Shown: positions 1 to 5,989 of the stretch, in pieces
Layout: each line of letters opens with the position of its first letter
Numbering within the stretch: the first letter of the stretch is position 1
Assembly (NCBI GenBank): GCA_947383275.1
Contig: CANDCW010000099.1
Coordinates: 1 to 7,745, forward strand
From: an uncultured Bacillota bacterium
Lineage (GTDB): Bacteria; Bacillota; Clostridia; Oscillospirales; Oscillospiraceae
Direction of reading: 5' to 3'
Length of the DNA stretch: 7,745 bases
Notes under the pieces: model-generated
The model's input: only the letters and a program-made list of their open reading frames with translations
Told to the model about the DNA's origin: nothing
Database searches by the model: none
Translations under genes and position numbers: made by a program

Positions 1-2
1 GC

Positions 3-269
3 CTGACCATCGGGGAGATTGACGGCGAAATCTGTTTAAGGCTGGACAAGTCCAAAGGCAAGACCTATGTTGATATGCTTGAAATGCTGTCCGCCTGGGC
101 GGAGCAGGCCAAGAAGCTGGAGGCCGGGGAGATCACCAAGGAGGACTACGACCGCTGGCGCTACAACTACCCCAAGTACGACACCACCCGGAAATGGGTC
201 AAAGTCCCCTCCAAGGAATTGAGCGACTTCCTTGTAGAAGCGTTCAAGGACAGGCTGGGAAAGGATTGA
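3..269 (+). CDS. C-terminal fragment of an unrecognised protein, possibly from a mobile element
   Basis: An open frame runs in from the left edge without a start and ends at a TGA at 267-269, giving the last 88 residues of a longer protein. I do not recognise the family. The visible part is charged, has no membrane segment and no cysteine cluster, and looks like helices followed by a short aromatic stretch (WRYNYPKYDTT) and a basic-acidic tail. An internal ATG at 75 is unlikely to be the true start because the frame stays open upstream with similar composition and there is no good ribosome binding site. The frame points toward the 3' end of guaA, a site often used by integrative elements, and a strong terminator follows at once. 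A mobile-element origin is therefore an inference from position, not from homology. It could equally be an ordinary chromosomal gene. Confidence 0.6.
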   Translation: MTIGEIDGEICLRLDKSKGKTYVDMLEMLSAWAEQAKKLEAGEITKEDYDRWRYNYPKYDTTRKWVKVPSKELSDFLVEAFKDRLGKD

Positions 270-278
270 CAGACAGCA

Positions 279-320
279 AAAGCCCTTACCGATGTCGCCA
301 TCGGTAAGGGCTTTCTAATA
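279..320. terminator. Strong intrinsic terminator, probably bidirectional
   Basis: A perfect 16-bp stem (279-294 with 299-314) closes on a TCGC tetraloop. It starts ten bases after the stop of the left-hand gene and is followed on the plus strand by TTTCTAATATGGTTTTT. Read on the minus strand the stem is followed by CTTTTGCTG, so it may also stop transcription coming from guaA, which converges on it from the right. No other hairpin of this strength lies between it and guaA. Confidence 0.85.
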
Positions 321-482
321 TGGTTTTTGTCACCCACAAGCCGCAAAGGAACACTTTTCACCTGCAATCCACCGGGGATACAGAATGATACGGCCTATGG
401 GGAGCGTTATCAAATTGTTATCAAAAGAGAGGCATAAAACCGTCTATCCGTTGTGCCGCAAGGGGTTCAAAGTTTCAAAAAC
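321..482. other. Non-coding stretch between terminator and guaA 3' end
   Basis: This stretch holds no convincing gene: the short frames crossing it have no ribosome binding site and run into guaA antisense. It is more AT-rich than the neighbouring genes and contains a tandem 9-base repeat at 406-425. If an integrative element sits at the guaA 3' end, this would be its terminal non-coding region, where attachment and accessory recombinase sites are usually found. That role is inference only. Confidence 0.4.
406..425. repeat. Tandem 9-base direct repeat GTTATCAAA
   Basis: The word GTTATCAAA occurs at 406-414 and again at 417-425, separated by TT, so the period is 11 bases, close to one helical turn. 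Such spacing suits two protein molecules binding the same face of the DNA. The repeat lies about 60 bases from the end of guaA. Arm-type integrase or excisionase sites look like this, but chance repetition in AT-rich DNA is also possible. Confidence 0.5.
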
Positions 483-1772
483 TCATTCCCACTCGATCGT
501 GCCAGTGGGCTTGGGGGTCAAATCGAAAAGCACCCGATTTACGCCCTTGACCTCCCCAGTAATACGCCGTGTGATATGTTGAAGCAAATCGAAGGGTACG
601 TTCTCCACCGTAGCGGTCATGGCATCCACAGTATTGACGGCACGAATGATAACACACCACTCATCGGTGCGCCGGTTATCCCGCACCCCTACCGACTTCA
701 AGTCGGGAATAGCTGTGAAATACTGCCACACCTTGCCCTCCAGGCCGAATTTGGCAAACTCCTCCCGGAGGATGGCATCAGACTCCCGGACGGCCTCCAG
801 CCGGTCCCGGGTGATGGCCCCCAGGCAGCGGACTCCCAGTCCGGGGCCGGGGAAGGGCTGGCGGTAGACCATATTGTCAGGCAGGCCCAGGGCCTTGCCG
901 CAAGCCCGGACCTCGTCTTTAAAGAGCATTTTCAGGGGCTCCACCAGCTCAAAGTCCAGGTCCTCAGGCAGGCCGCCCACGTTGTGGTGGCTCTTGACGG
1001 CCTTCACGGTCTTGGTTCCGCTCTCGATGATGTCGGGGTAAATGGTGCCCTGGCCCAGGAAGCGGATACCGTCCAGCTTCCGGGCCTCCTCCTCAAAGAC
1101 TCGAATAAATTCCGCGCCAATCACCTTGCGCTTCTGTTCCGGCTCGGCCACTCCGGCCAGCTTGTCCAGAAAGCGGTTCACAGCGTCCACGTAGATCAGG
1201 TTGGCATCCATCTCGTCCCGGAATACCTTCACCACCTGTTCCGGCTCCCCTTTGCGCAGCAGGCCGTGGTTGACGTGGACGCAGGTGAGCTGCTTGCCGA
1301 TGGCCTTGATGAGCAGCGCGGCCACTACGGAGGAGTCCACCCCTCCGGACAGGGCCAGCAGCACCTTCTTGTCCCCCACCTGGCTGCGGATTAGCTCCAC
1401 CTGGTCGGCGATAAAATTGTCCATGTTCCAGTTGGCCTCGGCGCCGCAGATGGTAAAAATGAAGTTTTCCAGGGCGGTCTTCCGCTCCTGGTCATCTGCG
1501 GGCCAGGGGTCGTCCCCCCGGTGGTCCACCAGCAGAGCGGGGATGTCGCAGTCGTAAATCTCCTGCTGGATGTCAATCTCCACGCCATCCACCACCCGGT
1601 TGGGGCCGCCGTTGAGGATGATGCCCTTCACATTGGGCAGGGCCTTCAGCTGGGCCAGGGTGATGTCATGGGGGTGAATCTCGGAGTACACTCCCAGGGC
1701 ACGAATCTCCCGGGCAATTTTCGGGTTCTCCTCGCTTCCCAGGTCCAGTACCACAATCATATCCTGTTTCAT
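483..1772 (-). CDS. guaA: GMP synthase with intact synthetase domain and reduced, catalytically dead amidotransferase domain
   Basis: Converts XMP to GMP with ATP, the last step of guanine nucleotide synthesis in the cytoplasm. The protein has 429 residues, against about 510-525 for usual bacterial GuaA. Residues 6-85 match the start of a class I glutamine amidotransferase (GVYSEIHPHDIT, IILNGGP), but the nucleophile elbow (normally ICYGMQ) reads LLVDHRGDD, and the segment that should carry the FHPE catalytic His-Glu is missing. The sequence rejoins the family pattern near residue 100 (ENFIFTICGAEANW). The synthetase part is complete: PP-loop SGGVDS at 142-147, SHHNVGGLPED from 261, and the C-terminal dimerisation part with PFPGPGLG at 306-313 and a family-typical GTIEWE end. 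The ATG at 1772 has GGAGG seven to eight bases upstream. The frame is clean, so this is a stable variant rather than a frameshifted gene. Ammonia, or a separate glutaminase subunit, is the likely nitrogen source (inference). Confidence 0.95.
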   Translation of the reverse strand: MKQDMIVVLDLGSEENPKIAREIRALGVYSEIHPHDITLAQLKALPNVKGIILNGGPNRVVDGVEIDIQQEIYDCDIPALLVDHRGDDPWPADDQERKTALENFIFTICGAEANWNMDNFIADQVELIRSQVGDKKVLLALSGGVDSSVVAALLIKAIGKQLTCVHVNHGLLRKGEPEQVVKVFRDEMDANLIYVDAVNRFLDKLAGVAEPEQKRKVIGAEFIRVFEEEARKLDGIRFLGQGTIYPDIIESGTKTVKAVKSHHNVGGLPEDLDFELVEPLKMLFKDEVRACGKALGLPDNMVYRQPFPGPGLGVRCLGAITRDRLEAVRESDAILREEFAKFGLEGKVWQYFTAIPDLKSVGVRDNRRTDEWCVIIRAVNTVDAMTATVENVPFDLLQHITRRITGEVKGVNRVLFDLTPKPTGTIEWE

Positions 1773-1805
1773 TGGCGTTTCCTCCTATATGTTCAAATTC
1801 TCCTT

Positions 1806-1835
1806 ATTTTACCACAGGACAGGAGGAAAAGGCAA
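1806..1835 (-). promoter_or_regulatory. Candidate guaA promoter
   Basis: On the minus strand, TTGCCT (1830-1835) and TAAAAT (1806-1811) are 18 bases apart in the 66-base gap upstream of guaA. This suits a sigma-A promoter, and would let guaA be expressed apart from the repressor-controlled operon before it. The gap is too short to hold a guanine riboswitch. Read-through from the upstream genes remains possible, as no terminator is seen in the gap. Confidence 0.45.
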
Positions 1836-1838
1836 GCG

Positions 1839-2426
1839 TCATTGGGGCCCTGTCTCCAGCTTTGGCACCAGGCGGCGCAGATGGAACAGGTCCATCATAA
1901 CCATCAGCACCACAATCAGGCCGATCACGGCCACAAAGGCCATAACTCCACCCCACCAGTCCCAGGGGAACAGCTGGGCCGCGCTGCCCAGCAGGGAGAC
2001 AGCGGTGAGCAGCAGCGTGTTGGCCGTCCGGTGGCTGCGGATGCGGGCGGCCAGATTGTCGTCCTCCGGCTGAAGCCCCTCTGCCAGGACGGCCATGTCG
2101 GTGAGGAACTGGAAGTGGAAATATAGGACACACACGCTCACTACCAGACTCAAAAACTGCAAAAATGGAACGCGCCCTTCCAAATTCCAGCCAGCGGCGG
2201 TGAAAAACCAGTCCCCGAAGAACCAGCAGATGAGTACCACCGCCAGGGGCCGCAGCAAATTCAGGTCCCGCCGGGCCTGGGACAGCTTGTCGACCGCCAG
2301 GTACAGCAGGATATACCCCACAAACCGGGGCAGGATGCTGACATGGTTCAGGTTAAAATCAAAGGTAATGAAAAAGTACCCCCAGGCCGCCTGGGACAGA
2401 CCGGTGTACATCCGGTTAGGTTCCAT
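1839..2426 (-). CDS. Small polytopic membrane protein in the blaI-blaR1-like operon
   Basis: A 195-residue integral membrane protein of no family I recognise. Hydrophobic segments lie near residues 31-46, 58-79, 87-108, 135-153 and 159-181, so five membrane passes are likely, with a possible weaker one near 15-22. A charged loop at about 116-133 (EGLQPEDDN, then ARIRSHR) separates the third and fourth passes. No catalytic motif is visible. The ATG at 2426 directly abuts the TGA of the M56 sensor gene, with AAGGGGG nine bases upstream, so translation is probably coupled to the sensor. As the third gene of the operon it is the best candidate for the output or an accessory of the BlaI/BlaR1-type switch. 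A role in envelope stress or antibiotic response is inferred from position only. Confidence 0.8.
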   Translation of the reverse strand: MEPNRMYTGLSQAAWGYFFITFDFNLNHVSILPRFVGYILLYLAVDKLSQARRDLNLLRPLAVVLICWFFGDWFFTAAGWNLEGRVPFLQFLSLVVSVCVLYFHFQFLTDMAVLAEGLQPEDDNLAARIRSHRTANTLLLTAVSLLGSAAQLFPWDWWGGVMAFVAVIGLIVVLMVMMDLFHLRRLVPKLETGPQ

Positions 2427-4388
2427 TCAGAAAAGCCCCCTTTCTGTGGGGAGCAGGGTCAGCTCCGCCTCCTTGGTTCTGTCCGGGCCGGACACATAGA
2501 AGCTTGCCAGGTAGGCGTCAGCCAGGTCCAGGTCCAAATCGCCGCTGCCCCCGCCGCCGGCAAGGTAGATGCCCTCCTCCCAGTCCCGGTCCTCCAGGGA
2601 CCTGTTTCCGCCAAGGCTGTGGTCGCTGGAGTGGTAGCTGGTGTTGATCGGATTGTCCGCATTGGGATTTTTCACCGCCTCAGGGACTTCCGTCCCCCCT
2701 GCCGGCCCCCGCCTCGGTCTATCGTACCGGATCGCGGTGCAGTACGCGCTCATATACGTGTACCGGTTCCGCTCCGCCGGGTCGCCGGTGTGAAAGACCA
2801 CCACTTCCTCGTGGTACTCGCTGTCAAACTCACCTCCGGGCTGGGGGATGCTCCGGAAGGTGCGGGTGGAAAAGAAGCTGCCGCTCTCCTCATAGCTGTT
2901 CACGTAGGAGGCGGTCTGGTACCGCAGCTGAAGCGTAAAGTCATCCCATTGGGCCTCATAGGTCACTGTGGGCAGGGCCCGGTTTCCATAGACGGTAAAC
3001 TCCCCCTGAACGGCCTGAAATTCCCCCTGGGGGATCACCACCCAGCGGCGGCCCTCCTTCTCCGCCCGCAGAGGCTGGACGGCCATCCACTGGCTGCTTT
3101 CCGTGCTGTCCCACTCCTCTCCCTTCGGAGGACGGCCCAGCTTCAGCATGAGGATGCCCTCGTAGACGTCCTCCTCCAGCCGGGTCAGGTTGTAAATGCG
3201 GTAGCCGTCCCCAGGGTTGACCCGGCCAAGCAGGCCGCCCGTCCCCGAATGCCAAGCATAGTTCGGGTCCGCCAGCGCGTTCTGCTCGGAGAGGGGCGCG
3301 CACATGGCCCGGTAACTGCGATTGCAGGTCATGGCCGCCTTGGCGTAGGCGTCAAAAGCTCCGGCGTAAGTGGTGCAGGGGACCGTCCGGGCATAGGCCA
3401 GCTCGCTGGGGGCGGTATACACCCAGTGCAGGAGGTTGTCCACCCCCGCCTGTGTCCCCGCCGCCAGGAGCGCGGCCAGCACCAGCAGCACGCACACCGA
3501 CACCAGCCCCATCCCCGCCGGGTACTTCTTGAACCGGGCGATGGCCTCGATTCTCCGACGGATGTTCTTCCCGCCGTTGGCCATGGAGGAGGTCCCTGGG
3601 GCCCGGGCGTATTTCTCATCCGCCATTTCCAGCAGAATCCGCCCGTAGTCCCGCCGGTCCTCCCCCTCCAGCCGCTCCAGCACCCGCTGGTCGCACAGGG
3701 ATTCCAGGTCGTTCCCTGCCCGGTTGGCGCAGTACCACAGCAGGGGGTTGCACCAGTGGAGGCACCGGAAGAAACAGATGACCAACCCCCAGGCCGCGTC
3801 CCGGTATTTTAAGTGGAGCAGCTCGTGAAGGATGACCTTTTCGTCCGTGGCCGCCCCGGCGGGCAGGGCCAGCACCGGCTTAAACACCCCGCAGATAAAC
3901 GCGGAGGGCAGACCGTCCACCTCCATCACGGGGCAGGCGGGCAGGCCATATTCCTCCGCCGCCCTCCGGACCCGCCCATCCTCTACGGGACGCCCGCCCC
4001 GCAGCGCCAGCCGCAGCCGGACATAGGAGATCAGGTAGCGCAGCAGGAGCGCCGCGGCCCCCGCTGTGTAAAGAAGAAACAGCCAATCCGCCGCGGCCCG
4101 GGGCGCGCTCTGGGGCGGGAGCGGGATTGGCGCGGCCACATAGGCCAGGGCCCCATACTCACCGGTGAGGGCAGAGCGGAACAGCTCCACATAGAAGGGC
4201 CAGTTTACCAGGATATACCGCCCATTCCAGCCCGCCGGGAGCAGCAGGAACAGCGCCAGCACCCCCCAGGCCGCGAACTGCCATCGGGGGGGCAGCTTAT
4301 CCCGAAACACGGCCTTTAACAACAGCAGCAGCACCGCCACTCCGGAGGCCGTCATGGTCTGCAGCAGAAAGGACCAGATATCCCGCAA
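2427..4388 (-). CDS. BlaR1/MecR1-like M56 membrane metallopeptidase with unassigned sensor ectodomain
   Basis: A 653-residue sensor-protease that should inactivate its partner repressor after an outside signal. Membrane segments lie near residues 9-26, 36-52, 102-121 and 291-311. The zinc protease core sits between the third and fourth: SAFICGVFKPVLALP at 162-176, HELLH at 188-192, and NPLLWY followed by NDLESLCDQ with Glu229 as likely third zinc ligand. The stretch before the last membrane pass (KNIRRRIEAIARFKKYP) matches the family. About 340 residues after 312 should lie outside the cell. I see no penicillin-binding SxxK/SxN/KTG set, so beta-lactam sensing is not supported. The end is Asp/Gly-rich (GGGGSGDLDLDLAD). 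The start is a TTG at 4386-4388, chosen because GGAGG lies seven bases upstream and the repressor stop is only three bases away. BlaR1 family membership is secure; the ligand is unknown. Confidence 0.9.
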   Translation of the reverse strand: MRDIWSFLLQTMTASGVAVLLLLLKAVFRDKLPPRWQFAAWGVLALFLLLPAGWNGRYILVNWPFYVELFRSALTGEYGALAYVAAPIPLPPQSAPRAAADWLFLLYTAGAAALLLRYLISYVRLRLALRGGRPVEDGRVRRAAEEYGLPACPVMEVDGLPSAFICGVFKPVLALPAGAATDEKVILHELLHLKYRDAAWGLVICFFRCLHWCNPLLWYCANRAGNDLESLCDQRVLERLEGEDRRDYGRILLEMADEKYARAPGTSSMANGGKNIRRRIEAIARFKKYPAGMGLVSVCVLLVLAALLAAGTQAGVDNLLHWVYTAPSELAYARTVPCTTYAGAFDAYAKAAMTCNRSYRAMCAPLSEQNALADPNYAWHSGTGGLLGRVNPGDGYRIYNLTRLEEDVYEGILMLKLGRPPKGEEWDSTESSQWMAVQPLRAEKEGRRWVVIPQGEFQAVQGEFTVYGNRALPTVTYEAQWDDFTLQLRYQTASYVNSYEESGSFFSTRTFRSIPQPGGEFDSEYHEEVVVFHTGDPAERNRYTYMSAYCTAIRYDRPRRGPAGGTEVPEAVKNPNADNPINTSYHSSDHSLGGNRSLEDRDWEEGIYLAGGGGSGDLDLDLADAYLASFYVSGPDRTKEAELTLLPTERGLF

Positions 4389-4391
4389 TGC

Positions 4392-4757
4392 TCACACCTC
4401 CATTTCATCCAGCAGGTGCCTCAGTTTCTCCCGTTCCTCGCCGGAGATAGGTTTTTCCTTCAAAAAGGCCGCTACCAGATCACCGGTAGCTCCCCGGTAC
4501 ACATTCCGGAGAAAGACATCCCGCGCCTGGGCCTGACAGTCCTCCCGACTCAGCGCCGCCTGGTACAGCCGGGGGTAGCCCTCCTTGCTGATGGACACCA
4601 GCCCCTTTGCCTCCATGCGGGTGAGGTAGGTGAGCACCGTGTTCCGGCTCCAGCCGGTCTCCCTCCGGAGGGCCTGGGTCACTTCCCCCAGCGCCGCGCC
4701 CCCCAGGTCCCACAGGACCCCGAGAACCGCCCATTCCCGGTCAGACAATTTCGTCAT
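4392..4757 (-). CDS. BlaI/MecI/CopY-family transcriptional repressor
   Basis: A 121-residue winged-helix repressor, the usual length for BlaI/MecI. Residues 1-70 form the DNA-binding domain, with the family opening LSDREWAVLGVLWDLG and recognition helix WSRNTVLTYLTRME at 36-49. Residues 75-121 form the dimerisation tail. By alignment with staphylococcal BlaI (cleaved between Asn101 and Phe102), the site attacked on induction would be near Ala97-Phe98; this is inference. The ATG at 4757 has AGGAGG eight bases upstream. It is the first gene of its operon, and its stop lies three bases before the TTG start of the M56 sensor. Two matching operators sit at its own promoter, so it probably represses itself and the genes behind it until the sensor is triggered. 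Confidence 0.93.
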   Translation of the reverse strand: MTKLSDREWAVLGVLWDLGGAALGEVTQALRRETGWSRNTVLTYLTRMEAKGLVSISKEGYPRLYQAALSREDCQAQARDVFLRNVYRGATGDLVAAFLKEKPISGEEREKLRHLLDEMEV

Positions 4758-4768
4758 ACAAACGCCTC

Positions 4769-4820
4769 CTACAAGTGTAGTCTCTTATACAATACTACAC
4801 CTGTAGGAGGCCGTTGTCAA
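4769..4820 (-). promoter_or_regulatory. blaI-type operon promoter with two repressor operators
   Basis: On the minus strand a perfect -35 TTGACA (4815-4820) stands 17 bases from a -10 TAGTAT (4792-4797). Two near-identical dyads overlap it: CTACACCTGTAG at 4795-4806 (plus-strand reading), which touches the -10, and CTACAAGTGTAG at 4769-4780, in the early transcript. Both are CTACA-N2-TGTAG, the TACA/TGTA pattern known for BlaI and MecI operators, and their centres are 26 bases apart. Binding there would block initiation, so the operon is most likely autorepressed. Confidence 0.85.
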
Positions 4821-4862
4821 GAGGGAAAAGGAGTGAACAGGCCCTCGGGGTCTGTTCACTCC
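4819..4862 (-). terminator. Terminator of the pseudouridine synthase gene
   Basis: An 11-bp perfect stem, GGAGTGAACAG at 4830-4840 with CTGTTCACTCC at 4852-4862, encloses an 11-base loop. On the minus strand it is followed by TTTTCCCTCTT. The TGA stop of the upstream gene (4856-4858) lies inside the first arm, so the last codons double as terminator. It insulates this gene from the operon promoter that starts directly beyond it. Confidence 0.75.
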
Positions 4863-5815
4863 GGAAAGAACTCCTTCACAAACTCCACATCCTCCACCTG
4901 GAAGGTTTTTCCGTTCAGGTGCTCCAGGGGGCCGGCGGGGGTGGTGAAGCGGAATGCCAGCTTGTAGGAGTACAACGCCTGCCCGTGGCGGCCATACTTG
5001 CGGTTTTCCCGTTCGCTGCCGTACTTGCCGTCCCCGATGAGGGGATGCCCGGCGGCGGCGAACTGGGCGCGGATCTGATGGGTCCGCCCGGTTACCAGGT
5101 CGCACTCCACCAATGACAGGCCGTTTTTCACCTTCAGGGTCCGGTAGACTGTCACCGCCGGCTTGGCTCCCGGCTCGGGCTTTTTCCGGACATAGACCTG
5201 TTTTTTCACCTCGTCCTTAAACAGGTACCCCTCCAGCCTGCCCTCAGCCGGAGACATCCGGCCTTGGACCACACATAGGTAGAGCTTGGTCAGCTCCCGG
5301 TCCTTAATCTTCTGGTTCATCACCCTCAGCCCCTCAGCGGTTTTTGCCGCAATGACGATGCCGCCGGTATTCCGGTCGATACGGTTGCATAGGGCGGGGG
5401 CAAAGGAGTTCTCCCAATAGGGGGACCACTCCTTGTTTTGATACAAGTACGCTTGGATATGTGTAAGCAGGGTGTTCACCCGCTCGTTTTCATCGGGGTG
5501 GACCACCAGCCCGGGGCGCTTGTCCAGCAGCATAATGTGCTCATCCTCATATAGGATATTCAGCTTGGGCTGGTAGAGGGACAAAAACGCGTTTTCCGGG
5601 GTTGGCTTGTGGAAAAACTCGTCGTTGATGTACAGCTGGAGCACATCTCCCACATTGAGGCGCGCATCCCGTCTGCTTCCCCTGCCGTTTACCTTCACCC
5701 GCTTCAGGCGGATGTATTTCTGCGCCAGCGGCGCAGGTAAAAGGGGCAGGGTTTTGGCAAGCCAGCGGTCCAACCGCTGCCCGGCATCGTTTTTTCCGAT
5801 GGTAAATTCCTTCAT
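4856..5815 (-). CDS. RluA-family 23S-type RNA pseudouridine synthase
   Basis: Isomerises specific uridines in RNA, most likely 23S rRNA, to pseudouridine. The 319-residue protein has an N-terminal S4 RNA-binding domain (about 12-62, RLDRWLAK ... VNVGD-like turn) and the RluA catalytic domain (about 85-300). The active-site motif is NRIDRNTGG with Asp147 as the catalytic residue, and the second signature GRTHQIRAQF lies at 243-252, followed by GHPLIGDGKYG. The length fits RluC/RluD-like enzymes; the exact target uridine cannot be read from sequence. The ATG at 5815 is preceded by AGGAGGAG at eight bases. A longer frame back to 6133 exists but would run antisense into the DUF177 gene and across its promoter, so it is rejected. 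The gene has its own promoter and terminator and is divergent from the DUF177-rpmF pair, another ribosome-linked unit. Confidence 0.93.
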   Translation of the reverse strand: MKEFTIGKNDAGQRLDRWLAKTLPLLPAPLAQKYIRLKRVKVNGRGSRRDARLNVGDVLQLYINDEFFHKPTPENAFLSLYQPKLNILYEDEHIMLLDKRPGLVVHPDENERVNTLLTHIQAYLYQNKEWSPYWENSFAPALCNRIDRNTGGIVIAAKTAEGLRVMNQKIKDRELTKLYLCVVQGRMSPAEGRLEGYLFKDEVKKQVYVRKKPEPGAKPAVTVYRTLKVKNGLSLVECDLVTGRTHQIRAQFAAAGHPLIGDGKYGSERENRKYGRHGQALYSYKLAFRFTTPAGPLEHLNGKTFQVEDVEFVKEFFPE

Positions 5816-5846
5816 TAGGCGCTCCTCCTCCTGGATGTCAAGAAAT

Positions 5847-5875
5847 ATTTCACCATATTCCCTCCCTGGTGTCAA
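5847..5875 (-). promoter_or_regulatory. Candidate promoter of the pseudouridine synthase gene
   Basis: On the minus strand a perfect -35 TTGACA (5870-5875) is 17 bases from TGAAAT (5847-5852), a four-of-six match to the -10. Transcription would start close to 5840, leaving a leader of about 25 bases before the ATG at 5815. A second TTGACA nearer the gene, at 5836-5841, has no usable -10 after it. Confidence 0.55.
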
Positions 5876-5906
5876 TAAATTTCGTGGAGAAATTTGTGAA
5901 AAGTAT

Positions 5907-5935
5907 TTGACATTTGGGGCAAGATTCTTTATAAT
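5907..5935 (+). promoter_or_regulatory. Consensus sigma-A promoter of the DUF177-rpmF operon
   Basis: TTGACA (5907-5912) and TATAAT (5930-5935) are both perfect and are separated by the ideal 17 bases. AT-rich DNA with a run of A residues lies just upstream and may act as an UP element. This predicts strong, steady transcription, as expected for a ribosomal protein operon. The start would be near 5942, giving a leader of about 48 bases. Confidence 0.9.
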
Positions 5936-5960
5936 ATCCTGCGTACCATTCTGCGAGTAT

Positions 5961-5976
5961 GGGGGACCGCTCCCCC
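5961..5976 (+). promoter_or_regulatory. Leader hairpin just before the DUF177 ribosome binding site
   Basis: GGGGG (5961-5965) and CCCCC (5972-5976) can pair around a six-base loop, ending directly before the GGGGAGG ribosome binding site (5977-5983) of the DUF177 gene. The C-run could otherwise pair with similar G-runs, so the hairpin may affect translation. It is short and may have no role. Confidence 0.35.
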
Positions 5977-5989
5977 GGGGAGGAACGCC

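Noticed and set aside
453..1394. Long plus-strand open frame of 313 codons
   Set aside because: It is antisense to guaA, whose motifs are certain, and reads as low-information His/Leu/Gly-rich sequence with no ribosome binding site, as is common opposite GC-rich genes.
1773..1838. Guanine riboswitch before guaA
   Set aside because: The 66-base gap is too short and shows none of the three-helix purine aptamer pattern.
2343..3812. Long plus-strand open frame of 489 codons
   Set aside because: It is antisense to the M56 sensor, is Pro/Val/Arg-rich and has no family motif. The minus strand carries HELLH and the other M56 features.
3813..4319. Plus-strand open frame continuing in phase after the previous one
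   Set aside because: It is the same antisense shadow of the sensor gene, and is repetitive in Gln, Gly and Arg.
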